Below, in pieces: positions 12,545-24,402 of a stretch of DNA of 64,000 bases. Positions within the stretch are counted from its first letter, which is position 1, and every line of letters begins with the position of its first letter. A program made the translations under genes and the position numbers. The notes beneath the pieces are model-generated. The model had not been told where the DNA came from. It did no database searches and saw only the letters and a list, made by a program, of their open reading frames with translations. The DNA comes from Protonemura montana (lineage: Eukaryota; Arthropoda; Insecta; Plecoptera; Nemouridae). The DNA lies in NCBI GenBank assembly GCA_947568835.1, contig CANOQG010000007.1:310001-374000 (forward strand), given 5' to 3'.

Positions 12545-13393
12545 ATGTAATGCCCCATGTCCTGCTCCATGTCCTCCCCCTGTCCTGCCCTATGTCTCAT
12601 GTCCTGCCCTATGTCCTGCCTCATGTCCTGCCCCATGTCCTGCCCTATGTCCTGTCCCATGTCCTGCCCCATTTCCTGCCCCATGTCCTGCTCCATGTCC
12701 TGCCCCATGTCCTGCCCCATGTCCCGCTCCATGTCCTCCCCCTGTCCTGCCTCATGTCCCATGTCCTGCCCCATGTCCTGCCCCATGTCCTGCCCCATGT
12801 CCTGCCCCATGTCCAGTCCCATGTCCTGCCCCATGTTTTGCCCCATGTCCTGTCCAATCTCCTGCCTCATGTCCTGCCCCATGTCCTGCCCCATGTCCTG
12901 CCCCATGTCCTGCCCCATGTCCTGCCCTATGTCCTGCCCCATGTCCTGCCCCATGTCCTGCCCTATGTCCTGTCCCATGTCCTGTCCCATGTCCTGCCCC
13001 ATGTCCTGCCCCATGTCCTTCCCTATGTCCTGTCCCATGTCCTGCCCCATGTCCTGCCCCATGTCCTGCTCCATGTCCTGTCCCATGTCCTGCCCCATGT
13101 CCTGCCCCATGTCCTGCCCCATGTCCCATGTCCTGCCCCATGTCCTGCCCCATGTCCTGCCCCATGTCCTGCCCCATGTCCTGCCCCATGTCTTGCCCCA
13201 TGTCCCATGTCCTGCCCCATGTCCTGCCCCATGTCCTACCCCATGTCCTGCCCTATGTCCTGTCTTATGTCCTGCCCCATGTCCTGCCCCATGTCCTGCC
13301 CTATGTCCTGCCCCATGTCTTGCCCCATGTCCCATGTCCTGCCCCATGTCCTGCCCCATGTCCTGCACCATGTCCTGCCCTATGTCCTGCCCC
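12545..13393. repeat. Module M-prime (849 bp)
   Basis: Full M-prime. Private changes: the 7-mer near 12,592 is ATGTCTC instead of ATGTCTT, and one ATG reads ATC at 12,859. It lacks the CCAC unit found in all right-hand M-prime copies. Confidence 0.88.
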
Positions 13394-14153
13394 ATGTCGT
13401 GCCCCATTTTCTGCTCCATGTTCCACCCCATGTCCTGCCCCATGTCCCATGTCATGCCCCATGTCCTGCCCCATGTCCTGCCCCATGTCCTGTCCCATGT
13501 CCTGCTCCATGTCCTGCCCCATGTCTTACCTCATGTCCCATGTCCTGCCTCATGTCCTGCCCCATGTCCTGCCCCATATCCTGCCCCATGTCCTGCCCCA
13601 TGTCCTGCCCCATGTCCTGTCCCATGTCCTGCCCAATGTCCTGCCCCATGTCCTGCTCCCTGTCCTGCCCCATGTCCTGCCCCATGTCCTGCCCTATGTC
13701 CTGCCCCATGTCCTGCCCCATGTCCTGCCCCATGTCCTGCCCTATGTCCTTCCCCATGTCCTGCCCCATGTCCTGCCCCATGTCCTGTCCCATGTCATGT
13801 CCCATGTCCTGCTCCATGTCCTGCCCCATGTCCTGCCCCATGTCCTGCCCTATGTCCTGCCCCATGTCCTGCCCCATGTCCTGCCCCATGTCCTGCCCCA
13901 TGTCCTGCCCCATGTCCTGCCCCATGTCCTGCCCCATGTCCCATGTCCTGCCCCATGTCCTGCCCCTTGTCCTGTCCCATTTCCTGCCCCATGTCCTACC
14001 CCATGTCCTGCCCCATGTCCTGCCCCATGTCCTGCCCCATGTCCTGCCTCATGTCCTGCCCCATGTCTTGCCCCATGTCCCATGTCCTGCCCCATGTCCT
14101 GCCCCATGTCCTGCCCCATGTCCTGCCCTATGTCCTGTCTTATGTCCTGCCCC
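13394..14153. repeat. Module P, subtype Pb (760 bp)
   Basis: B-E-A before ATGTCTTACCTC and GCTCCCTG near 13,660 mark Pb. It leads into M. Confidence 0.9.
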
Positions 14154-14868
14154 ATGTAATGCCCCATGTCCTGCTCCATGTCCTCCCCCTGTCCTGCCCT
14201 ATGTCTTATGTCCTGCCCCATGTCCTGCCTCATGTCCTGCCCCATGTCCTGCCCTATGTCCTGTTTCATGTCCTGCCCCATTTCCTGCCCCATGTCCTGC
14301 TCCATGTCCTGCCCCATGTCCTGCCCCATGTCCCGCTCCATGTCCTCCCCCTGTCCTGCCTCATGTCCCATGTCCTGCCCCATGTCCTGCCCCATGTCCT
14401 GCCCCATGTCCTGCCCCATGTCCAGTCCCATGTCCTGCCCCATGTTTTGCCCCATGTCCTGTCCAATGTCCTGCCTCATGTCCTGCCCCATGTCCTGCCC
14501 CATGTCCTGCCCCATGTCCTGCCCCATGTCCTGCCCTATGTCCTGCCCCATGTCCTGCCCCATGTCCTGCCCTATGTCCTGTGCAATGTCCTGTCCCATG
14601 TCCTGCCCCATGTCCTGCCCCATGTCCTTCCCTATGTCCTGTCCCATGTCCTGCCCCATGTCCTGCCCCATGTCCTGCTCCATGTCCTGTCCCATGTCCT
14701 GCCCCATGTCCTGCCCCATGTCCTGCCCCATGTCCTGCCCTATGTCCTGTCCCATGTCCTGCCCCATGTCCTGCCCCATGTCCTGCCCCATGTCCTGCCC
14801 CATGTCTTTCCCCATGTCCCATGTCCTGCCTCATGTCCTGCCCCATGTCCTGCCCCATAGCCTGGCCA
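14154..14868. repeat. Module M (715 bp)
   Basis: Full length. Although it follows Pb, its second unit still starts ATG; the equivalent copies from 24,403 rightward have TTG. Confidence 0.92.
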
Positions 14869-15410
14869 ATGTCCTGCCCCATGTCCTGTCCCATGTCCTG
14901 CCCCATGTCCTGCTCCCTGTCCTGCCCCATGTCCTGCCCTATGTCCTGTCCCATGTCCTGCCCCATGTCCTGCCCCATGTCCTGCCCCATGTCCTGCCCT
15001 ATGTCCTTCCCCATGTCCTGCCCCATGTCCTGCCCCATGTCCTGTCCCATGTCATGTCCCATGTCCTGCTCCATGTCCTGCCCCATGTCCTGCCCCATGT
15101 CCTGCCCTATGTCCTGCCCCATGTCCTGCCCCATGTCCTGCCCCATGTCCTGCCCCATGTCCTGCCCCATGTCCTGCCCCATGTCCTGCCCCATGTCCCA
15201 TGTCCTGCCCCATGTCCTGCCCCTTGTCCTGTCCCATTTCCTGCCCCATGTCCTACCCCATGTCCTGCCCCATGTCCTGCCCCATGTCCTGCCCCATGTC
15301 CTGCCTCATGTCCTGCCCCATGTCTTGCCCCATGTCCCATGTCCTGCCCCATGTCCTGCCCCATGTCCTGCCCCATGTCCTGCCCTATGTCCTGTCTTAT
15401 GTCCTGCCCC
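14869..15410. repeat. Module L (542 bp)
   Basis: Links two M modules. The head (A, B, A, E, CTGTCC unit, C, B) is the post-TAG sequence. The last roughly 460 bp (ATGTCCTTCCCC, ATGTCATGTCCC, E, C, A x7, s, TTGTCC, ATTTCC, F, D, ATGTCTTGCCCC, ATGTCCTGTCTT) equals the 3' part of Pb. L is therefore a post-TAG head fused to a P tail. This is the leftmost copy. Confidence 0.87.
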
Positions 15411-16125
15411 ATGTAATGCCCCATGTCCTGCTCCATGTCCTCCCCCTGTCCTGCCCTATGTCTTATGTCCTGCCCCATGTCCTGCCTCATGTCCTGCCCC
15501 ATGTCCTGCCCTATGTCCTGTTTCATGTCCTGCCCCATTTCCTGCCCCATGTCCTGCTCCATGTCCTGCCCCATGTCCTGCCCCATGTCCCGCTCCATGT
15601 CCTCCCCCTGTCCTGCCTCATGTCCCATGTCCTGCCCCATGTCCTGCCCCATGTCCTGCCCCATGTCCTGCCCCATGTCCAGTCCCATGTCCTGCCCCAT
15701 GTTTTGCCCCATGTCCTGTCCAATGTCCTGCCTCATGTCCTGCCCCATGTCCTGCCCCATGTCCTGCCCCATGTCCTGCCCCATGTCCTGCCCTATGTCC
15801 TGCCCCATGTCCTGCCCCATGTCCTGCCCTATGTCCTGTGCAATGTCCTGTCCCATGTCCTGCCCCATGTCCTGCCCCATGTCCTTCCCTATGTCCTGTC
15901 CCATGTCCTGCCCCATGTCCTGCCCCATGTCCTGCTCCATGTCCTGTCCCATGTCCTGCCCCATGTCCTGCCCCATGTCCTGCCCCATGTCCTGCCCTAT
16001 GTCCTGTCCCATGTCCTGCCCCATGTCCTGCCCCATGTCCTGCCCCATGTCCTGCCCCATGTCTTTCCCCATGTCCCATGTCCTGCCTCATGTCCTGCCC
16101 CATGTCCTGCCCCATAGCCTGGCCA
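15411..16125. repeat. Module M (715 bp)
   Basis: Second M of an M-L-M trio. Full length with ATG in unit 2, as in every M that follows L. Confidence 0.92.
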
Positions 16126-17226
16126 ATGTCCTGCCCCATGTCCTGTCCCATGTCCTGCCCCATGTTTTGCCCCATGTCCTGCCCCATGTCCTGCCCTATG
16201 TCCTGTCCCATGTCCTGCCCCATGTCCTGCCCCATGTCCTGTCCCATGTCCTGCCTCATGTCCTACCCCATGTCCTGCCCTATGTCCTGCCCCATGTCCT
16301 GCCCCATGTCCTGCCCCATGTCCTGCGCCATGTCCTGCCCCATGTCCTGTCCCATGTCATGTCCCATGTCCTGCTCCATGTCCTGCCCCATGTCCTGCCC
16401 CATAGCCTGCCCTATGTCCTGCCCCATGTCCTGCCCCATGTCCTGCCCCATGTCCTGCCCCATGTCCTGCCCCATGTCCTGCCCCATGTCCCATGTCCTG
16501 CCCCATGTCCTGCCCCATGTCCTGCCCCATGTCCTGCCCCATGTCCTGCCCCATGTCTTGCCCCATGTCCCATGTCCTGCCCCATGTCCTGCCCCATGTC
16601 CTACCCCATGTCCTGCCCTATGTCCTGTCTTATGTCCTGCCCCATGTCCTGCCCCATGTCCTGCTCCATGTCCTTCCCCTGTCCTGCCCTATGTCCCATG
16701 TCCTGCCCCATGTCTTGCCTCATGTCCTGCCCCATGTCCTGCCCTATGTCCTGTCCCATGTCCTGCCCCATTTCCTGCCCCATGTCCTGCTCCATGTCCT
16801 GCCCCATGTCCTGCCCCATGTCCCGCTCCATGTCCTCCCCCTGTCCTGCCTCATGTCCCATGTCCTGCCCCATGTCCTGCCCCATGTCCTGCCCCATGTC
16901 CTGCAACATGTCCTGTCCCATGTCCTGCCCTATGTCCTGTCCCATGTCCTGTCCCATGTCCTGCCCCATGTCCTGCCCCATGTCCTTCCCTATGTCCTGT
17001 CCCATGTCCTGCCCCATGTCCTGCCCCATGTCCTGCTCCATGTCCTGTCCCATGTCCTGCCCCATGTCCTGCCCCATGTCCTGCCCCATGTCCTGCCCTA
17101 TGTCCTGTCCCATGTCCTGCCCCATGTCCTGCCCCATGTCCTGCCCCATGTCCTGCCCCATGTCTTTCCCCATGTCCCATGTCCTGCCTCATGTCCTGCC
17201 CCATGTCCTGCCCCATAGCCTGGCCA
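16126..17226. repeat. Module N1, deleted form (1,101 bp)
   Basis: N1 head with the ATAGCCTGCCCT state near 16,393, the leftmost copy to show it. After the GCAAC unit and B (near 16,915) the sequence jumps straight to C-B-B. Eleven units (132 bp), including ATGTTTTGCCCC, ATGTCCTGTCCA and GCCTT, are missing. Confidence 0.86.
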
Positions 17227-18052
17227 ATGTCCTGCCCCATGTCCTGTCCCATGTCCTGCCCCATGTTTTGCCCCATGTCCTGCCCCATGTCCTGCCCTAT
17301 GTCCTGTCCCATGTCCTGCCCCATGTCCTGCCCCATGTCCTGTCCCATGTCCTGCCTCATGTCCTACCCTATGTCCTGCCCCATTTCCTGCCCCATGTCC
17401 TGCCCCATGTCCTGCCCCATGTCCTGCCCCATGTCCTGCCCCATGTCCTGCCCCATGTCTTGCCCCATGTCCCATGTCCTGCCCCATGTCCTGCCCCATG
17501 TCCTACCCCATGTCCTGCCCTATGTCCTGTCTTATGTCCTGCCCCATGTCCTGCCCCATGTCCTGCTCCATGTCCTGCCCCATGTCCTGCTCCATGTCCC
17601 ATGTCCTGCCCCATGTCCTGCCCCATGTCCTGTCCCATGTCCTGCCTCATGTCCTGCCCCATGTCCTGCCCCATGTCCTGCCCCATGTCCTGCCCCATGT
17701 CCTGTCCCATGTCCTGCCCCATGTCATGCCCCATGTCCTGCCCCATGTCCTGCCCCATGTCCCATGTCCTGCCCCATGTCCTGCCCTTTGTCCTGTCCCA
17801 TTTCCTGCCCCATGTCCTGCCCCATGTCCTGCCCCATGTCCTGCCCCATGTCCTGCCCCATGTCCTGCTCCATGTCCTCCCCCTGTCCTGCCCCATGTCC
17901 CATGTCCTGCCCCATGTCCTGCCCCATGTCCTTCCCCATGTCCTGCCCCATGTTCTGCCCTATGTCCTGCCCCATGTCTTGCCCCATGTCCCATGTCCTG
18001 CCCCATGTCCTGCCCCATGTCCTGCCCCATGTCCTGCCCTATGTCCTGCCCC
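17227..18052. repeat. Module N2 (826 bp)
   Basis: Full-length N2. An ATGTTCTGCCCT unit near 17,952 is shared only with the copy at 19,503, its 2,276-bp tandem partner. Confidence 0.86.
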
Positions 18053-19502
18053 ATGTCGTGCCCCATTTTCTGCTCCATGTTCCACCCCATGTCCTGCCCC
18101 ATGTCCCATGTCATGCCCCATGTCCTGCCCCATGTCCTGCCCCATGTCCTGTCCCATGTCCTGCTCCATGTCCTGCTCCATGTCTTACCTCATGTCCCAT
18201 GTCCTGCCTCATGTCCTGCCCCATGTCCTGCCCCATATCCTGCCCCATGTCCTGCCCCATGTCCTGCCCCATGTCCTGTCCCATGTCCTGCCCAATGTCC
18301 TGCCCCATGTCCTGCTCCATGTCCTGCCCCATGTCCTGCCCCATTTCCTGCCCCATGTCCTGCTCCATGTCCTGCCCCATGTCCTGCCCCATGTCCCGCT
18401 CCATGTCCTCCCTCTGTCCTGCCTCAAGTCCCATGTCCTGCCCCATGTCCTGCCCCATGTCCTGCCCCATGTCCTGCAACATGTCCTGTCCCATGTCCTG
18501 CCCCATGTTTTGCCCCATGTCCTGTCCAATGTCCTGCCTTATGTCCTGCCCCATGTCCTGCCCCCTGTCCTGCCCCATGTCCTGCCCCATGTCCTGCCCT
18601 ATGTCCTGCCCCATGTCCTGCCCCATGTCCTGCCCTATGTCCTGTCCCATGTCCTGCCCCATGTCCTGCCCCTTGTCCTGCCCCATGTCCTGCCCCATGT
18701 CTTGCCCCATGTCCCATGTCCTGCCCCATGTCCTGCCCCATGTCCTACCCCATGTCCTGCCCTATGTCCTGTCTTATGTCCTGCCCCATGTCCTGCCCCA
18801 TGTCCTGCTCCATGTCCTTCCCCTGTCCTGCCCTATGTCCCATGTCCTGCCCCATGTCTTGCCTCATGTCCTGCCCCATGTCCTGCCCTATGTCCTGTCC
18901 CATGTCCTGCCCCATTTCCTGCCCCATGTCCTGCTCCATGTCCTGCCCCATGTCCTGCCCCATGTCCCGCTCCATGTCCTCCCCCTGTCCTGCCTCATGT
19001 CCCATGTCCTGCCCCATGTCCTGCCCCATGTCCTGCCCCATGTCCTGCAACATGTCCTGTCCCATGTCCTGCCCCATGTTTTGCCCCATGTCCTGTCCAA
19101 TGTCCTGCCTTATGTCCTGCCCCATGTCCTGCCCCATGTCCTGCCCCATGTCCTGCCCCATGTCCTGCCCTATGTCCTGCCCCATGTCCTGCCCCATGTC
19201 CTGCCCTATGTCCTGTCCCATGTCCTGTCCCATGTCCTGCCCCATGTCCTGCCCCATGTCCTTCCCTATGTCCTGTCCCATGTCCTGCCCCATGTCCTGC
19301 CCCATGTCCTGCTCCATGTCCTGTCCCATGTCCTGCCCCATGTCCTGCCCCATGTCCTGCCCCATGTCCTGCCCTATGTCCTGTCCCATGTCCTGCCCCA
19401 TGTCCTGCCCCATGTCCTGCCCCATGTCCTGCCCCATGTCTTTCCCCATGTCCCATGTCCTGCCTCATGTCCTGCCCCATGTCCTGCCCCATAGCCTGGC
19501 CA
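18053..19502. repeat. Hybrid: P head fused to N1, then more N1 (1,450 bp)
   Basis: Starts as P (ATGTCGTGCCCC through ATATCCTGCCCC and E). At about 18,345 it switches to the N1 middle (ATTTCC, E, ATGTCCCGCTCC, 11-bp unit, GCAAC). Near 18,690 it re-enters N1 upstream of its own middle and runs to a TAG unit, so the GCAAC segment occurs twice. Private changes: AAGTCCC near 18,427 and a CTGTCC unit at 18,565. Confidence 0.78.
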
Positions 19503-20328
19503 ATGTCCTGCCCCATGTCCTGTCCCATGTCCTGCCCCATGTTTTGCCCCATGTCCTGCCCCATGTCCTGCCCTATGTCCTGTCCCATGTCCTGCCCCAT
19601 GTCCTGCCCCATGTCCTGTCCCATGTCCTGCCTCATGTCCTACCCTATGTCCTGCCCCATTTCCTGCCCCATGTCCTGCCCCATGTCCTGCCCCATGTCC
19701 TGCCCCATGTCCTGCCCCATGTCCTGCCCCATGTCTTGCCCCATGTCCCATGTCCTGCCCCATGTCCTGCCCCATGTCCTACCCCATGTCCTGCCCTATG
19801 TCCTGTCTTATGTCCTGCCCCATGTCCTGCCCCATGTCCTGCTCCATGTCCTGCCCCATGTCCTGCTCCATGTCAAATGTCCTGCCCCATGTCCTGCCCC
19901 ATGTCCTGTCCCATGTCCTGCCTCATGTCCTGCCCCATGTCCTGCCCCATGTCCTGCCCCATGTCCTGCCCCATGTCCTGTCCCATGTCCTGCCCCATGT
20001 CATGCCCCATGTCCTGCCCCATGTCCTGCCCCATGTCCCATGTCCTGCCCCATGTCCTGCCCTTTGTCCTGTCCCATTTCCTGCCCCATGTCCTGCCCCA
20101 TGTCCTGCCCCATGTCCTGCCCCATGTCCTGCCCCATGTCCTGCTCCATGTCCTCCCCCTGTCCTGCCCCATGTCCCATGTCCTGCCCCATGTCCTGCCC
20201 CATGTCCTTCCCCATGTCCTGCCCCATGTTCTGCCCTATGTCCTTCCCCATGTCTTGCCCCATGTCCCATGTCCTGCCCCATGTCCTGCCCCATGTCCTG
20301 CCCCATGTCCTGCCCTATGTCCTGCCCC
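19503..20328. repeat. Module N2 (826 bp)
   Basis: Tandem partner of 17,227. Private changes: ATGTCAA in place of the 7-mer ATGTCCC near 19,872 and a TTCCCC unit near 20,240. Confidence 0.86.
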
Positions 20329-21207
20329 ATGTCGTGCCCCATTTTCTGCTCCATGTTCCACCCCATGTCCTGCCCCATGTCCCATGTCATGCCCCATGTC
20401 CTGCCCCATGTCCTGCCCCATGTCCTGTCCCATGTCCTGCTCCATGTCCTGCTCCATGTCTTACCTCATGTCCCATGTCCTGCCTCATGTCCTGCCCCAT
20501 GTCCTGCCCCATATCCTGCCCCATGTCCTGCCCCATGTCCTGCCCCATGTCCTGTCCCATGTCCTGCCCAATGTCCTGCCCCATGTCCTGCTCCATGTCC
20601 TGCCCCATGTCCTGCCCCATTTCCTGCCCCATGTCCTGCTCCATGTCCTGCCCCATGTCCTGCCCCATGTCCCGCTCCATGTCCTCCCTCTGTCCTGCCT
20701 CATGTCCCATGTCCTGCCCCATGTCCTGCCCCATGTCCTGCCCCATGTCCTGCAACATGTCCTGTCCCATGTCCTGCCCCATGTTTTGCCCCATGTCCTG
20801 TCCAATGTCCTGCCTTATGTCCTGCCCCATGTCCTGCCCCATGTCCTGCCCCATGTCCTGCCCCATGTCCTGCCCTATGTCCTGCCCCATGTCCTGCCCC
20901 ATGTCCTGCCCTATGTCCTGTCCCATGTCCTGTCCCATGTCCTGCCCCATGTCCTGCCCCATGTCCTTCCCTATGTCCTGTCCCATGTCCTGCCCCATGT
21001 CCTGCCCCATGTCCTGCTCCATGTCCTGTCCCATGTCCTGCCCCATGTCCTGCCCCATGTCCTGCCCCATGTCCTGCCCTATGTCCTGTCCCATGTCCTG
21101 CCCCATGTCCTGCCCCATGTCCTGCCCCATGTCCTGCCCCATGTCTTTCCCCATGTCCCATGTCCTGCCTCATGTCCTGCCCCATGTCCTGCCCCATAGC
21201 CTGGCCA
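20329..21207. repeat. Hybrid: P head fused to N1 3' half (879 bp)
   Basis: P from ATGTCGTGCCCC to about 20,617, then N1 from ATTTCC and ATGTCCCGCTCC through GCAAC near 20,754 to the TAG unit. The junction is the same as at 18,345, so this breakpoint was copied by the 2,276-bp duplication. Confidence 0.82.
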
Positions 21208-22033
21208 ATGTCCTGCCCCATGTCCTGTCCCATGTCCTGCCCCATGTTTTGCCCCATGTCCTGCCCCATGTCCTGCCCTATGTCCTGTCCCATGTCCTGC
21301 CCCATGTCCTGCCCCATGTCCTGTCCCATGTCCTGCCTCATGTCCTACCCTATGTCCTGCCCCATTTCCTGCCCCATGTCCTGCCCCATGTCCTGCCCCA
21401 TGTCCTGCCCCATGTCCTGCCCCATGTCCTGCCCCATGTCTTGCCCCATGTCCCATGTCCTGCCCCATGTCCTGCCCCATGTCCTACCCCATGTCCTGCC
21501 CTATGTCCTGTCTTATGTCCTGCCCCATGTCCTGCCCCATGTCCTGCTCCATGTCCTGCCCCATGTCCTGCTCCATGTCCCATGTCCTGCCCCATGTCCT
21601 GCCCCATGTCCTGTCCCATGTCCTGCCTCGTGTCCTGCCCCATGTCCTGCCCCATGTCCTGCCCCATGTCCTGCCCCATGTCCTGTCCCATGTCCTGCCC
21701 CATGTCATGCCCCATGTCCTGCCCCATGTCCTGCCCCATGTCCCATGTCCTGCCCCATGTCCTGCCCTTTGTCCTGTCCCATTTCCTGCCCCATGTCCTG
21801 CCCCATGTCCTGCCCCATGTCCTGCCCCATGTCCTGCCCCATGTCCTGCTCCATGTCCTCCCCCTGTCCTGCCCCATGTCCCATGTCCTGCCCCATGTCC
21901 TGCCCCATGTCCTTCCCCATGTCCTGCCCCATGTCCTGCCCTATGTCCTGCCCCATGTCTTGCCCCATGTCCCATGTCCTGCCCCATGTCCTGCCCCATG
22001 TCCTGCCCCATGTCCTGCCCTATGTCCTGCCCC
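21208..22033. repeat. Module N2 (826 bp)
   Basis: Full length. A private ATG-to-GTG change gives a CTCGTG CpG near 21,629. Confidence 0.87.
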
Positions 22034-22793
22034 ATGTCGTGCCCCATTTTCTGCTCCATGTTCCACCCCATGTCCTGCCCCATGTCCCATGTCATGCCCC
22101 ATGTCCTGCCCCATGTCCTGCCCCATGTCCTGTCCCATGTCCTGCTCCATGTCCTGCTCCATGTCTTACCTCATGTCCCATGTCCTGCCTCATGTCCTGC
22201 CCCATGTCCTGCCCCATATCCTGCCCCATGTCCTGCCCCATGTCCTGCCCCATGTCCTGTCCCATGTCCTGCCCAATGTCCTGCCCCATGTCCTGCTCCA
22301 TGTCCTGCCCCATGTCCTGCCCCATGTCCTGCCCTATGTCCTGCCCCATGTCCTGCCCCATGTCCTGCCCCATGTCCTGCCCTATGTCCTTCCCCATGTC
22401 CTGCCCCATGTCCTGCCCCATGTCCTGTCCCATGTCATGTCCCATGTCCTGCTCCATGTCCTGCCCCATGTCCTGCCCCATGTCCTGCCCTATGTCCTGC
22501 CCCATGTCCTGCCCCATGTCCTGCCCCATGTCCTGCCCCATGTCCTGCCCCATGTCCTGCCCCATGTCCTGCCCCATGTCCCATGTCCTGCCCCATGTCC
22601 TGCCCCTTGTCCTGTCCCATTTCCTGCCCCATGTCCTACCCCATGTCCTGCCCCATGTCCTGCCCCATGTCCTGCCCCATGTCCTGCCTCATGTCCTGCC
22701 CCATGTCTTGCCCCATGTCCCATGTCCTGCCCCATGTCCTGCCCCATGTCCTGCCCCATGTCCTGCCCTATGTCCTGTCTTATGTCCTGCCCC
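22034..22793. repeat. Module P, subtype Pa (760 bp)
   Basis: E-E pair and GCTCCATG. The AAG change of the two left Pa copies is absent (ATG near 22,263). Confidence 0.9.
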
Positions 22794-23642
22794 ATGTAAT
22801 GCCCCATGTCCTGCTCCATGTCCTCCCCCTGTCCTGCCCTATGTCTTATGTCCTGCCCTATGTCCTGCCTCATGTCCTGCCCCATGTCCTGCCCTATGTC
22901 CTGTCCCATGTCCTGCCCCATTTCCTGCCCCATGTCCTGCTCCATGTCCTGCCCCATGTCCTGCCCCATGTCCCGCTCCATGTCCTCCCCCTGTCCTGCC
23001 TCATGTCCCATGTCCTGCCCCATGTCCTGCCCCATGTCCTGCCCCATGTCCTGCCCCATGTCCAGTCCCATGTCCTGCCCCATGTTTTGCCCCATGTCCT
23101 GTCCAATGTCCTGCCTCATGTCCTGCCCCATGTCCTGCCCCATGTCCTGCCCCATGTCCTGCCACATGTCCTGCCCTATGTCCTGCCCCATGTCCTGCCC
23201 CATGTCCTGCCCTATGTCCTGTCCCATGTCCTGTCCCATGTCCTGCCCCATGTCCTGCCCCATGTCCTTCCCTATGTCCTGTCCCATGTCCTGCCCCATG
23301 TCCTGCCCCATGTCCTGCTCCATGTCCTGTCCCATGTCCTGCCCCATGTCCTGCCCCATGTCCTGCCCCATGTCCCATGTCCTGCCCCATGTCCTGCCCC
23401 ATGTCCTGCCCCATGTCCTGCCCCATGTCCTGCCCCATGTCTTGCCCCATGTCCCATGTCCTGCCCCATGTCCTGCCCCATGTCCTACCCCATGTCCTGC
23501 CCTATGTCCTGTCTTATGTCCTGCCCCATGTCCTGCCCCATGTCCTGCCCTATGTCCTGCCCCATGTCTTGCCCCATGTCCCATGTCCTGCCCCATGTCC
23601 TGCCCCATGTCCTGCACCATGTCCTGCCCTATGTCCTGCCCC
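22794..23642. repeat. Module M-prime (849 bp)
   Basis: Leftmost M-prime with an ATGTCCTGCCAC unit (23,154-23,165). All five M-prime copies to the right share it; the copies at 5,777 and 12,545 lack it. Confidence 0.9.
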
Positions 23643-24402
23643 ATGTCGTGCCCCATTTTCTGCTCCATGTTCCACCCCATGTCCTGCCCCATGTCCCATG
23701 TCATGCCCCATGTCCTGCCCCATGTCCTGCTCCATGTCCTGTCCCATGTCCTGCTCCATGTCCTGCCCCATGTCTTACCTCATGTCCCATGTCCTGCCTC
23801 ATGTCCTGCCCCATGTCCTGCCCCATATCCTGCCCCATGTCCTGCCCCATGTCCTGCCCCATGTCCTGTCCCATGTCCTGCCCAATGTCCTGCCCCATGT
23901 CCTGCTCCCTGTCCTGCCCCATGTCCTGCCCCATGTCCTGCCCTATGTCCTGCCCCATGTCCTGCCCCATGTCCTGCCCCATGTCCTGCCCTATGTCCTT
24001 CCCCATGTCCTGCCCCATGTCCTGCCCCATGTCCTGTCCCATGTCATGTCCCATGTCCTGCTCCATGTCCTGCCCCATGTCCTGCCCCATGTCCTGCCCT
24101 ATGTCCTGCCCCATGTCCTGCCCCATGTCCTGCCCCATGTCCTGCCCCATGTCCTGCCCCATGTCCTGCCCCATGTCCTGCCCCATGTCCCATGTCCTGC
24201 CCCATGTCCTGCCCCTTGTCCTGTCCCATTTCCTGCCCCATGTCCTACCCCATGTCCTGCCCCATGTCCTGCCCCATGTCCTGCCCCATGTCCTGCCTCA
24301 TGTCCTGCCCCATGTCTTGCCCCATGTCCCATGTCCTGCCCCATGTCCTGCCCCATGTCCTGCCCCATGTCCTGCCCTATGTCCTGTCTTATGTCCTGCC
24401 CC
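23643..24402. repeat. Module P, subtype Pb (760 bp)
   Basis: Pb by GCTCCCTG near 23,907. An extra GCTCC unit near 23,728 is shared only with the copy at 44,587, which directly ties the two blocks 20,944 bp apart. Confidence 0.9.

Larger units (their letters stand above)
1480..14958. repeat. 6.8-kb direct duplication (two adjacent copies)
   Basis: About 1,480-8,283 and 8,284-14,958 carry the same module series (N2/P hybrid, M, N1, N2, P, M-prime, P, M). The offset drifts from 6,804 to 6,840, 6,780 and 6,768 bp as modules gain or lose units: M 679 versus 715, N1 1,293 versus 1,233, N2 826 versus 814. Confidence 0.85.
16930..20924. repeat. 2,276-bp tandem duplication
   Basis: About 16,930-18,648 and 19,206-20,924 match at a constant 2,276-bp offset: N1 3' end, TAG unit, N2, P head and N1 middle. 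The shared breakpoint between P and N1 and the shared ATGTTCTGCCCT unit confirm common origin. Confidence 0.82.
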
